DNA of 64,000 nt from Anas platyrhynchos (taxonomy: Eukaryota; Chordata; Aves; Anseriformes; Anatidae): the NCBI RefSeq assembly GCF_047663525.1, contig NC_092613.1, forward strand, positions 4,365,501 through 4,429,500, written 5' to 3'. Of this stretch, positions 1 through 38,900 are shown one piece after another (positions within the stretch are counted from its first letter, which is position 1; each line of letters opens with the position of its first letter). Both the position numbers and the translations under genes were made by a program. The notes below the pieces were generated by a model. It saw nothing but the letters and a program-made list of their open reading frames with translations. It was not told where the DNA came from and made no database searches.

Positions 1-16307
<16,307 letters not shown>

Positions 16308-17609
16308 CGCCCTGCCGCCCCGCGCCATGCGGCTGCCGAGGAAACCCTCCTCTCCCTCCCTTCTTACTTCACTTCTCCTCCTCCTCCCTTCTCGGCTCCG
16401 GCAGGACCACCACCACCTCCCGCTCCGCAGATGTCTCGGCACGCTCTGTCTCAGCCGCCGGCGATGCTGCTCCTCTCTTCCGAAGCAGCTTCCCCCCCAA
16501 AAAAACCCCTTTTGAATTCCCTTTTCGCCTCCGCGCCGGCTCCGTCCCGCTCCTCGATGCCACCGGCACCCCGGGGCTCAGCCGGGAGGTGACGCAGCTC
16601 CTGGGTCCTGGCCATCAGCACAGCTTGGCGGAGGAGATGGGGGCAAAAAAAAATAATAAATCACACGACGTGATGCCTGCTTGATTAAAAAATAACAAGG
16701 AGAAGGTAAAGGACGGCGCGGCAGCGGGCGCACAGGGGCACCGGTGCTCGGCGCGGGAGGAGGAAAGCCAAGCCACGTTCCCGGAGAACAACGTCTGGCT
16801 GCACGGGAGAGAAAAACTGCAGCGACCGAGGAGGGCTTCAGCCGGCCGCCTTCCCACCCCCCTGTCCCCCCCTCCTGGAGACACTTGTGCCAAGGAACCA
16901 GACTTTCTTGCAAGCTCTGCCAAAGAGGAACTCGTCGACGGAAAAAGCAAGCTTTGTGAAGAGCAGGAGTAAATGTTTGTGCACTAGGATATCCTCCTTT
17001 CTACCTTTTTTTTTTTTTTTTTTCATATGTATTAAGTGCAATCGTTTGAGTCTTCTTTATATTATTTAGAGGGAAGTTTTTTTTTGTTTTGTTTTTGTTT
17101 TTGTTTTCTACTAGAAACTACGATATTTATACCTGCCTGAGAAATGAGAATGTGTGTCTGCCACAGAAACAAACCAACCAGCCCAGCCCTGGATTGCCAG
17201 CGAGCGATGCGATGGCGTTTTCAGGCCTTGGAACCTTTTCTGCCGCATTTTTTTTCCCAAAAAAATAACGCTTTTGGTGGACAGCCCACGCCTCTCTCTG
17301 CGGGGAAGCGGGGCTTGGCCACGCTGCGTGGTGGGGTGAGTTTTTGGGAGGCCTCAAGGTGTCTCTGTCCATAAACAGCATCGGTGCCACGCGTTTTGGG
17401 GCTGATCCGGAGCAGTTTGGGATTGTCGGAGGCTGCCAGGAGGGCGAGGTGCAGCCCTCGGCCACGGCACCTCCTTGGTGCCACTTGCCAGGGGTTTTGT
17501 CATCCCGCTGCGCTCAGGGACCCCCCCGTGCCCCCCAGCATCTCTGCCCCCAGGGACTGGGGTCTGCGCCCTCCTCGGCTCTCGGGAAGCTTTGTGCTTC
17601 CAAGTGCCT

Positions 17610-17690
17610 TGGGGTGCTGGGTGCCACCTCGGGGTGCTGGATGTCACCTTGGGGTGCAGATGCCACCATGGGGTGCAGGTGCCACCCTCG
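17610..17690 (+). repeat. Imperfect tandem repeat of about 20 bases
   Basis: Four degenerate copies of a ggggtgctgg(g/a)tgccacc-like unit inside the presumed SCUBE3 3'UTR. Confidence 0.7.
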
Positions 17691-18562
17691 GAAACGCGGT
17701 GGCACCAATTTCCTGAGCTCCCCCCCAGGCTTGCAGGAGCCTGAGGGATCCATCCTGCCCTCAGAGGCACCACAGTGACGATGGCATCGTGGGGGTCACC
17801 GTGGCTGGACAGGACCCTGGGGACAGGGACTGACCCCGCTGCCACCCGGCACCCTCTTGTCCTCCTCCCCAGCCCTCGTTCCCACGGGGTCTTGGCTGTC
17901 ACCCCCCCATCCCCAACCCCATCCTGCTGCTCCTGGAGGGAAGGTGCTGGGCTGGGGCTCAGCTCTGCTGCTGCCTGTCCCCACCCCTGCTTTTCACTGT
18001 CCCTTGACCTCACGTGGGGCGAGCCCCCCTCCCCAGGCTCTTAACGAGCAATTATTTATTGCACCACGTCCCCCTCGATGACCCAGGCTGGGTCCGTGCC
18101 AAAACCGTCTGCTCACCCGGGTTTCCCCTCCTCAATTTGGACCCCAAGAGCTTCTCCCAGGCGTTATGAGGGGCTCAGGCTGGATTAGGGCTGGCAGAGC
18201 GGGGCTGAGGTTTGTCCCCAGGATGCTGGAGGCTGCCCTGATCCCTGATTCATCGCAGCTGCGGGCTCGTCCCTCCTGCCGCCCGGCTCCCAGCCCGCTT
18301 GGAAGCTTCGACATCTGGGGGCCGAGCTCTTTGTCACTCGGTTGGTGCCTGCGAGCAGCTGCTTTGATGCACAAAAGCTGTTGTAGGGATTTGGAGTTTT
18401 TTTTTTCTCTCTTTTTTTATTGCTCTAGGGTAGTCGCAGCGGAGCAGTGACCGCTGAAAGGGGCTTTCATATTTTAGAAGAAATAAAAGGACCAAAAAAA
18501 ACCCACCCCGGGAACGCACGCCCTGGTGGCCCCGGTGCAGTGCAGCCCCTCCTTCCTCCCCC

Positions 18563-18594
<32 letters not shown>

Positions 18595-19166
18595 CAGTCT
18601 CCATGATTTAAAATCGGGGCTGCTGCCGCCGGGAACCCTGCGGGGCTGTCCTGGGTGCCACATGTCCCCACGCCGGCCACCTCCGTCCCCAGAGGCAGCT
18701 CTGGAAGAGGCGAGCCGGGTGGCACGTCCTGGCGTGAAGGACAAAGAGCTCTGGTACCAAATCCTCCCCTTTTTCACCAATATTCCCAATCAACCCCCCC
18801 GAAAATCCACGGGGCCACCAGGAAGGAGCGGGTCCTTTTGCCACAAATCCCCCAAAAAATGACTCAGAAAAGGTTTGAAAGGCTGAAAACGGCACCAGCC
18901 ACCTCTCGGATGGATTGAATGTCTCGACGCGGGGAACGTAACGAAGGGTTGTTGTGTGTTCTGTCGTTTTTGTTTTTTTTTTTCATGTTGGAATATTTAT
19001 ATCTGCCTTTTGCAGTAGGCCGTGATTTACCATCTCCAGCAAAATGAGTAAAGTTAACGAGAAAGATGTAGTTCATAAAGTTATTTGCACTTGATTAAAA
19101 AAAAAAAAAATGTATCTGAACTTTGTAAAAAGAAATGTTTGCATTTTGTATTGTCTTTTTTTAATT

Positions 19167-19172
19167 ATTAAA
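19167..19172 (+). terminator. SCUBE3: Candidate SCUBE3 polyadenylation signal (ATTAAA)
   Basis: The second-commonest vertebrate signal, in an AT-rich context followed by a GT-rich stretch (cttggtgttgtgttgat) that would fit a downstream element. Confidence 0.45.
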
Positions 19173-19200
19173 TGGAATTTCTTGGTGTTGTGTTGATCTT

Positions 19201-20070
19201 TCAGAAACTGGCTCTGACACTTATTTTAAAGGTTTCTAACAGCAGGCTCCAGAGCTGGTTTCATTGTTTTGTTCCCTTGGATGCTACGACACGCTCTGTT
19301 CAAGGGTAGAGGGCTTTTTTTCTTTCCCCCAGAAATTTAAATCCTATAGCCTGCCATCAGCCCACCAGCCACCACACAATGTATTTATTTATATACGTTA
19401 ATTAAATGCACTGAATCTCATTTTTAGCCCAGAAATTGGACAGGGACTGGTTCGGGACCCCTCTGCTAGGCCAGAGCAAAGCAAAGCTGCCAAGAACCGC
19501 TCCTTGTACTGGGGCCAGCACCAACCCCTTGCTGAGAGCCCCCAGCAGGGCCCGTTCCCCTAAATCTAAAGGTGACTGGGGCCAGCTGGAAAGCCCCATC
19601 AGGTCCTCACGAGCTGCTGCTGGGCAGGAGGAGCCCCTGACCCTTCATTGGTCCCTGTAAGGACAGCAAAACCCTATAAATGTGAGCCCACCCCCAGGAG
19701 CAAGGAGGCTGCTGGAGCAGGGAGCTGCCCCCATGAGGTGAGGGACCCTTCTGGGGAGGAGCGGGGGGAACCTGGGGCCCCACCTCGACTGCTGAGCAGT
19801 GACCCCACTGTGAGCCCTCAGCTTTGTGGTAACAACCTCCCTTTTGCTTGTTTTAGGTGTTATTCTAGGTGTTAATGGAGCTGTTCCCCCTCCCTCCTGC
19901 TCTGGTTGTGGGATCAGAAGCCTGTCCCTCCCAAGCAACCCCCTTTTGTTGCTCCTCCAAAAGCCCCAATGTGAATTCTGATGCTCCCCTTGAACTCACG
20001 TCCCCACCAGCAGCTCCTTACAGAGCCCTGCCCAAGCAGCTTTGGAGAAACACCACCAAAACGCACCGTC
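19201..20070. other. Intergenic region between SCUBE3 and RPL10A (convergent ends)
   Basis: No conserved coding sequence was recognised. It contains an AT-rich stretch (19380-19425) and a promoter-like CCAAT/TATA arrangement on the plus strand at 19647-19680, described among the findings. Confidence 0.6.
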
Positions 20071-20084
20071 AGTGTCCTAAAAAG

Positions 20085-20090
20085 TTTATT
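20085..20090 (-). terminator. RPL10A: RPL10A polyadenylation signal
   Basis: TTTATT on the plus strand, which is AATAAA on the gene strand, 9 bases after the stop. The very short 3'UTR is typical of ribosomal protein genes. Confidence 0.9.
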
Positions 20091-20099
20091 GCTGCCCTC

Positions 20100-23316
<3,217 letters not shown>

Positions 23317-23337
23317 GGCGGCGGCTGCTCGGGCAGA

Positions 23338-23371
23338 AAGGAGGGGGGCGGGGCCCCGCGCGCTATAAATA
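23338..23371 (-). promoter_or_regulatory. RPL10A: RPL10A core promoter and TOP-type start
   Basis: On the gene strand a TATTTATA box (23364-23371) lies about 30 bases before CCTTTCTGCC near 23341, which fits a 5'TOP start. Ribosomal protein genes typically start at a C within such a pyrimidine tract, which makes their translation growth-responsive. Confidence 0.75.
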
Positions 23372-23407
23372 CGGCCGGAAATCTCGCGAGAACAGGAAGC
23401 GCCGGGC

Positions 23408-23424
23408 GCCATGCTGGGAGTGGC
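23408..23424 (-). promoter_or_regulatory. ZNF143/ZNF76-type half site in the shared promoter
   Basis: The plus strand reads gccatgctgggagtggc. Its complement contains ACTCCCAGCATGGC, matching the right part of the consensus ACTACAACTCCCAGCATGC bound by ZNF143 and ZNF76. Confidence 0.5.
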
Positions 23425-23650
23425 GCGGTGTGAGGCACGGAGCCGCCATCTTGGGTGCGGCACAGAGGGGGCACAGAGGGCTCGTGGCGGGTTCCGCCGC
23501 TTCTCGGCTGCCCTCCACGGGCCGTTCGTTCGCGGGCCGGCCCTGCCCGTGTTTACCCGGTGGTTTTGTGGAGGCAGCTCCACGGGCGAGCCCCGAAACG
23601 GGCCTGCCCACACCAGGCGCCCGGTGCCTTTTGGCTTCACCGTAGGGTAC

Positions 23651-23703
23651 TGCGCATGCGCGCCTCACTCTCCTCAAGCAGTCCGTTGCAGCCCACTTCC
23701 GGG
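23651..23703 (+). promoter_or_regulatory. ZNF76: ZNF76 promoter motifs: NRF1 and ETS
   Basis: TGCGCATGCGCG at 23651-23662 is a perfect palindromic NRF1 site. ACTTCCGGG at 23695-23703 is an ETS site. Both are typical of CpG-island housekeeping promoters and lie about 320-360 bases from the RPL10A start. Confidence 0.75.
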
Positions 23704-23877
23704 AGGCAGTGAGGGGCTGTGCGGCGCGGGGCCCCGGAACCTGAATAACCGCCCGCGGGTGGCCGGGGCATAGCGGCGCCTTCTGCCTCTATGCTGGTTG
23801 CGGGGCGGGCCGCGCAGGGGCCGGGCCGCGGTGCATGGCGGGCCGGCGGCGGACTCGGGCCCGGCGGGTTGCCTCAG
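23704..23877 (+). other. ZNF76: Candidate ZNF76 untranslated exon 1
   Basis: GC-rich sequence that could be a first exon ending at 23877, where gcctcag is followed by gtcggt. Both start and donor are inferred; other GT donors are available nearby. Confidence 0.35.
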
Positions 23878-24034
23878 GTCGGTGCCGGGGGGCGGGGGGA
23901 GGGGCCCAGGGGGGTCCCAGGACCTGAGGGGGGGACCCCAAAAGGGGAGTCCCGGGGGGGTCCCCTCAGCCCCGGGGGGGTGTTCGGGCTCCGGGGGGGG
24001 CACAGCACGGGGGGAGGCTGCTGTGGGGAAATAG

Positions 24035-24356
24035 TGAGGTGAAATGATGAAGTATTAGGGTGAAATGATGGAATATTGGCGGTTTGGGGAAGGAGAAGTG
24101 AAATATTAGGGTGAAATGACAGGATATTGGTGGTTTTGGGAAGGAGAAATCAAATATTTGGGAGAAATGATGAAGTATTAGGGTGAAATGATGAAATATT
24201 GGTGGTTCTGGGAAGGAGAAATGAAGAATTAGGGTGAAATGACGGGATATTGGTGGTTCTGGGCAGGCAAAAAGGTAAAATATCAGGGCAAAGTGATAAA
24301 ATACTGGCAGTTCTGGGAAGTAAAATGATAAAAATACCAGGGCAAAGTGATAAAAG
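24035..24356 (+). repeat. Minisatellite, 51-base unit
   Basis: About six imperfect copies of a unit of the form gggtgaaatgatgaaatatt plus ggtggttctgggaaggagaa and an AT-rich tail. A 21-base sub-block is duplicated at the start and in the middle. It lies in the presumed ZNF76 intron 1. Confidence 0.9.
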
Positions 24357-24863
24357 CCTGGGTTATCTCTGAGGTGACCCCCGAGGGGTCCTGCTGCAGG
24401 TGGGCATCAAAAGAAGTGCTCGGGGGGGGGGGGGTTGGCATCGCCTGCCTGAGGCCCGAAATTTGGGTCCCACATGTGATAAATCAAAGTTTACAATTTA
24501 TTAAGCTGGGAACTGGGAAGGGAAGAGCAGCCCAGGACACCTCCAGGCGCTGTCAGCCCGCCCCTGCCAGCACAGCACAGCACAGCTCGCCTCCAGGCTG
24601 CGGGGTCGAGGTTTAAGGGGTCTGGGCACCTGTCCTGCAGGCCTTCTGGAGGAGGGTTGGGTGTGGCATTCACGCTGACTCTCCAAAGAGTCTGTCTGTC
24701 CGCAGGCTTGATGAGTTTTATCGTGTGTTTGTCTGTAGGCAGGCTGCTTGCCCTGCCTTTTAGACAATCCTGACGTTGGTATAGGAAAAATGCATCTTTT
24801 GGCCAATACAAGCCTTTACGGACTCCAAAAGTTTGCCATTCAAGCTTTTCTTCATGTCCTAGA

Positions 24864-25243
24864 GTCATAGGAACCTAGAATGGTAGAATCACCGAATGGT
24901 TTGGGATGGAAGGGGCCTTACAGATGTCTGGTTCCACCTCGACACCTTTCACTAGACCAGGCTGTGCTGAGCCCCATCCAGCCTGACCTTAAACACCGCC
25001 AGGGATGGGGCACCCACAGCTCCTCTGGGCAGCCTGTGCCAGGGCCTCACCACCCTCAGAGTAAAGAATTCTAATCTAAATCTCCCCTCTTTTATTTCAA
25101 AACCATTTCCCCTTGTTCTGTCACTCCACCCCCTGACAAAGAGTCCCTCTCTTGCTTTCCTGTGGCCCCCTCTAGGTAGTGGGAAGTTGTTATAAGGTCT
25201 CCCCAGAGCCCTCTCTTCTCCAGGATGAATATGCCAAAACCAA
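24864..25243 (-). mobile_element. CR1 retroposon fragment (3' end)
   Basis: Reverse-complement CR1 3' end: it starts agagtcataggaacctagaa, then aatggtttgggatggaaggg, gcctgtgccagggcctcacc, and ends at ccttctctccaggatgaat-like sequence. It ends about 50 bases before the acceptor of the first ZNF76 coding exon. Confidence 0.9.
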
Positions 25244-25414
25244 CACGTATACTTCAGGGAAAAAAATAAAACTTGAATTGTTCTTTTTATTTCAGGCTTG
25301 TAAGGAAGAAGAGGACTCACTGTTCCACTGACCTCGTGCTCTGGGTCCCAGCGCTCCCCAAGAGCACGCCGAGTAAAGCGAAATTCATGTCTGAGGACAG
25401 GTCACCGGGGCAGG

Positions 25415-33946
<8,532 letters not shown>

Positions 33947-34550
33947 GACCCCGAAGAGCCTCCCGGGCGGGGAAAGCAGGCGGCCCGAGCCTGTTTCTCC
34001 ACGGGGGCATCGAGATCTGCAGGAACGGGGCCAGCAGGCACATGGAAGCCGTGTGGTACCCAGGTGCAGGAAGGTGTCTGAGGCCAGCTGAACGTGGCTG
34101 GCGCGCACCGGGCAGGTGCTGAGAACCGATGCTGCAGCGTTGGGCTGCCAGGGTGATGCTGCTGGAAGGGCTCCTCTCAACACGCAGCGGTGTCCAAGAT
34201 CCCGGCTGCTGCCTTCTGCTGGAGGCTCTGCTGTTTTTTCTGGGCTCTGAGCAGTGATTTTGATGCTCCTCGCCTCGGACACTGCTTCCCTCTGTCTGGA
34301 GCCGGCAGGTTGTCTCTTCTATTGCTCACTTCATGGCTGAGGTTTCCAACACCTGCCAGTCTCCCGCAGTAGATACAGAGCCACGGAGATTTCATCAGTC
34401 TCAGAGAGAGCCAAATGTTTTTGGGGTGGCGTTTCCTTTCCCCTCCCTCCTGAAATGGCCCCACAGCTCCCCTTTTCCGCCAACCCTTCATGAAAGGGGC
34501 AAGGGGGCAGCAAATGCACAGAAGCAATAAAGCCCTGTCTGTGAGCCCAG
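33947..34550 (+). other. ZNF76: ZNF76 3' untranslated region with AATAAA
   Basis: AATAAA at 34526-34531 is followed by a GT-rich stretch (gccctgtctgtgagcc), a plausible cleavage site. A second AATAAA at 34787-34792, followed by a T/G-rich run, could give a longer form. Confidence 0.65.
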
Positions 34551-34792
34551 GCTGTCCTGGGCCGGGTGTTAGAGGGAGAGCCCCACCCTGATGCTGGAAA
34601 TCAGCGTTCCCAGGGGTGCGCACGGAGCAGGCACCTGGGTGTGACAGGAGTTTTCCCATCTCTTTACCACGCTTCTCTCTGCTCTCGAGCAAATTTCAGC
34701 AGCAGACTCAGCGCCATGAGGCAGAAGGAGGTGAACTGATACTTGTGGGGCGCTGAGGTAGGTTTGGATGTTATTGGAAATTAAAAAATAAA

Positions 34793-35880
34793 AGTTGTTT
34801 TGTTTTGTTTAAAAAAAAACTCTCTTTCAGTCCTTGGAGGCAGCGGCTGGCAGAGGATGGGAGGGGGGCTTGGATTTTATTATTTTCCAGATGTAAGGAT
34901 CAAGGAAGTTCAGGAGATTTACTGAATTGACCGAGTGTCCTGCCAAAGCAGTGGTTGTCCACGAGCAGTGCTGAGGGGGGGGGGGTGTGAGCCAGGCAGC
35001 TGCAGCCTCTAAGCCCTCAGAGTGTGACTTAGGGGGACTAAAGGATGTCTCCTGCATCCCAGGTCCTTTCCTGATTCCTCCAAGGGCTCCTCCAAGCCTC
35101 AGTGTAGGGGATTTTGTCACTTACTGTAAGAAAATATCTCTGTGAACGCATCCTACAACCCTCTAAGCCTGGGAGAGGGACCTTGGTTGCCTTCCTCAGC
35201 CCAGCAGCTGCGTGCCCGTGCCCTGGGGTTGTGAACAAAGCCCACACAGGGAGCTGTGAGTGAGCAGGTTTTTATTTGTCACATCTACCCGAGACGTTTG
35301 GAGAGGAAGAGGTTTGTGCAGGAAAGGATGGGCATGGCTCCGCCACCCCAACCTCCCCGGCACCGCCACCCCAACCTCCCCCGGGTTAGGTCCCAGCTTT
35401 CCTCGGAGTGCCAGAGCCCGAAGCAGCCGGGCTGGAGCCCTTCCAGCGGGCACAGCTCGGGCTCCTGCTGCTAGGGGAAGCTCCTCGCTTAAAGCTGAGA
35501 AGAGGAAGCTGCTGCCTGAGCCAGGGAGGGGATTTCTCCGTGCTGAGAAAGCTGCTGATCTCCAGGCTGAGCGAAGGGCCCCGGCTCCCCATTCACACAC
35601 CAGGAGCCCCAAAACCTCGCATCCCTTTTATTCCCCCTGCGATCCAAAGGGGACAGAGAGGGGATTCCTACAGCAGGTGCCAACCGCAGCCCCCCAAGAG
35701 GTGCCAAACCCTGCCCGGGAACCCTTGGGGGACCCCAGGGAGCTCTGGGGGTGCACCCAAGCAGATGGCGCTGCTGCTTCGTGCGCGGCTCCGGCTGCCG
35801 AAGGCTGTCGAAGCAACCGGTTTCCTGAAACCGGATTCTCAGCGTTGACAGAGCAGCCTCTGCCACCGCCGCCCGTAGCC
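34793..35880. other. ZNF76-DEF6 intergenic region and DEF6 leader
   Basis: About 1.1 kb with no recognised coding exon. The DEF6 transcription start is not evident: no TATA box or clear CpG-island promoter motif was seen just upstream of the ATG. This fits a tissue-restricted promoter. Confidence 0.5.
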
Positions 35881-35976
35881 ATGGACCTGCGAGCGGAGCT
35901 GCTCAAGTCCATCTGGTACGCCTTCACCGCCCTGGACGTGGAGAAGAGCGGCAAGGTGTCCAAATCCCAGCTCAAG
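35881..35976 (+). CDS. DEF6: DEF6 exon 1 (coding part)
   Basis: Residues 1-32, ending [13 protein letters not shown] before gtgagt. Followed by a 5.4 kb intron, the largest in the gene. Confidence 0.97.
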
Positions 35977-38900
35977 GTGAGTCCCTGGGGGTGCTGATGG
36001 GGGAATCGGGGGGCTCGGGGTGCTGCTTGCCCCCGTTCGGGGCTCACGGGTGGGCTGCGAGGTTGTGGGGTGGCTGCGGGGATGCTCCAGGGCTGCCACC
36101 GGGGAATTGCTGAGCGTGGAGGGGGACGAGCCCCTGCTGTCGCCTCCACAATTCGTGCCCGGGTTTAGTGAGGTTCCCCGGCCCTGCCTCACCTCCATTT
36201 TAAACATTAAAAAAAAAAAAAGGTGGGGAGAAGTAGGAGGGAGTTAATCCTCCAGTGTATTTTTTGGGAAAAATACATAAAACAAGGGGAAATCTCTTTT
36301 TTTGGGGGGGATGTTTTTAGTTTCTTACACTTTTAAGACCCAGCTACCAGCCCAAATGCGGTTTTTATTTTCTTGCTTGCACCCACACCCGCGTTTCTGC
36401 TTCCTGTTCAACCCCAGGGCTGGAAGGTAAAGGGAGCCCGCTGTAAAAACTACAACTCCTCAGCGGGCAGCCCAGAAATAACGCACCATTTTTTAAAAAA
36501 CTCTGATTTCCCCTTCCCCCTGTGCTCTCCGCAGCTCTTCACAGGGCTCCCAAGCTCAGCCCTTCATCGGCACCCTCGAGGCTTTAAAAACCTTTTTTTG
36601 TCTGCCTCCGGGACTGGGTCTGGTCGAATCCACCAGGTTTTGCCACTGCTACAGTAATAGTTAATTTATTTTTTTTCCATTCGGTAACGCTGGAAGCCCT
36701 TTTGTATCGCTGCTTAAAAGTCTAATCCTGCTTCTCACCCTGGCACCGGGGTTGGAAATGCTGGTTGGAGCAGGGGGGGTGGAAGGCCGGGGAAGGACCT
36801 GAGCTAAAAACATGCAAAACCCGGTAAAACGTTGCGTCAGGAGCACTTGGCAGCTGCCACGAGCCCGTGAGATGTGTTGTGAAACTCTGCCACGAAACCT
36901 CTTGTCCTCCTTTTCCTTCTACTTTCGAGGGCTTCCCCCGGGACAGGCTGCAGGGAGGTGCTGGGCTCGGGGAGGGGGGGGGCATATTTGGGTGGAAAAT
37001 GGGATTTTTTTTGTCTGAAGGGGTCTGGAGGAGCCAGGCTCCTGCAGCTGCTTCCCAGAAACTCCCTGCAGGTGCGCTGAGCATCAGGGCCTCTCGGTGC
37101 CTTCGTGCTCGGGGGGCTGAGGCTGCACGTGGCAGGGCAGGAGGAGAAAAGCACCCACGTGGCAACAGGAGCACGGCCTGAAGGCTCCCCAGGGCTGGAT
37201 TTGTGATTTTATTTTTTTTTAAATAAGATACCTGAAGCTGTAGAAATATCTGACGAAATTCAGGAAAATCCCAAAATAGAGCAGAGCTGGGCTGCTGGCT
37301 CTGCTGGGGAACATCTCCCTGGGTTTCTGGTGCTGAGCACGGCACCGGGCACCCCCCTGGCCCTGCCGTGCACACCTGGCTCCAAAAGGGCTGATGGCAG
37401 CACAAGGTTAACCTGCAACGCTCGTCCTGCGTGGTCTGCGATGCTGAGACCACAAACACCCCACTTTAAGGGCAGTTTCCTAGAGAGTTTGTGCGGGGAG
37501 GCTGCCGAGGGGCGCAGGATGCTGAGTACGGCTTCTCCCCGGTGCCTTTACCCAGAGCAACGTTTCGGAGCAGAAGGCAGATTCACCCTCGTTGTTCCAC
37601 CGCCTCCAGCCCTACAACGGGAGCTCTGGCAGCTCGGGGTGTCCGGCTGTGCTCCTTGCACCGTGAATCCCAATTCTGGACAGCTCTCCACCTGCCAGGC
37701 CTCATTTCCATGGCTCACCGCTGCCAAACCCTGCCTGTGCTCACGAGGTTGAGCTCTGCCCGGCCTACACAAGGCAGCGTCTCTGCTTGTAGGGTCAGCG
37801 GTGAAGCAGCCCAGGCTCTGTAGGGCGATGGTTTGAGCTCTGGGCCCTCGCAGGGCTCCTCGTGCACGGTGCGAGCTGGCAACGCAGGGCTGCGCTCTGC
37901 CCCCCGACCCCATCGTGGTCCTGAGGAGGGTGGGAGAGCTGCTGGTGTTCACCGAGTTCTTGCAGCTCCCGAAACAATGCCCCAGTTGAGCCCCAAAAGC
38001 TGGATTTTACCGGGGGATTACAGGAAAGCCGGTGGGAGCTGGGTGTTCCGCTCTCGAGCCAGTTGCATAAGTAAATTTAGCAGCGTTTCAAGGCTGGGTG
38101 GCAGAGCTGTGGGAAGCTGCTGGGTTCAGCAGTTGAGTTCTTTGCATGTACCCTCCTATGTGCATATGTATGCGCTCTGTAGGTGTGTATCTCGCACAGG
38201 AAGGAAAGACAGCCTTGTGGTTAAGAGCTCCGAGCCGAAAGATATCGGGTGTTTCTGCTCCCAGCGCGGGCACGCACTGGGCCTGGTCCCCGAGGAGGTT
38301 TTATCCTCTCTGTGCCATCGCAGCCCCGCTGGCGGAGCTGGAGGAGCCGGTCCCGGGGCCTCGGGGTGTTGGTGGCTCCGGAGCTGAGCGTGCAGGGGCT
38401 GTGCCCGTCCTGGCACTTCTCGCTCCTCTGCTCGTGGTCCCATCCCCGTGGCACAGGGAGGGGAGAGGAGCGAGAGGAGCCCTCTGCGCACTCCCAGGGC
38501 TGGGTTTCCTGAGGCTGCTGGCTGGAAGCTGCCTTTAGCTCTGCCAGGGCTGGAAGCCTGGTGGGAAGCTTTGAAAACCCTGATTTAGGGCTGTTTTGAT
38601 AGGGTTTGGTCACTCTCCGGGCTTCTCATCCCTAGGAACCGTGGCTGGAAACGCAGAGGTGGTGCTGGTGGTCCCAAGGGTGCCCAGGCTGCGTGTCGGG
38701 GTGGGACAGGGTGCGAGCAGCAGGGGGGTGGCTCTTGCTCTCTTTTTGGATCCACGCAGGTCTCCGGGAATCACTGATGCCTTGGGGGGCCGGGCTCGCT
38801 CACCGCAGCCAGTTACAGACCCTTGGGGGCAGGAAGGAGGCGCCTGGCTGGGACCGAAAGCTCCCTGTGCTCGCTGAAAGCTTCGTGAATGCACAAAGGG

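Larger units (their letters stand above)
16308..19200 (+). other. SCUBE3: SCUBE3 3' untranslated region (probable extent)
   Basis: Follows the stop and contains T-rich stretches, a T-run at about 18566-18596 and AATAAA signals near 16654 and 18482. An ATTAAA at 19167-19172 is the last plausible signal before the sequence changes character. Several cleavage sites may be used. The end is inferred, not seen directly. Confidence 0.5.

Noticed and set aside
19648-19875. 75-codon frame downstream of the CCAAT/TATA words
   Set aside because: The product is not recognised and its start lies at the CCAAT word, before any likely transcription start.
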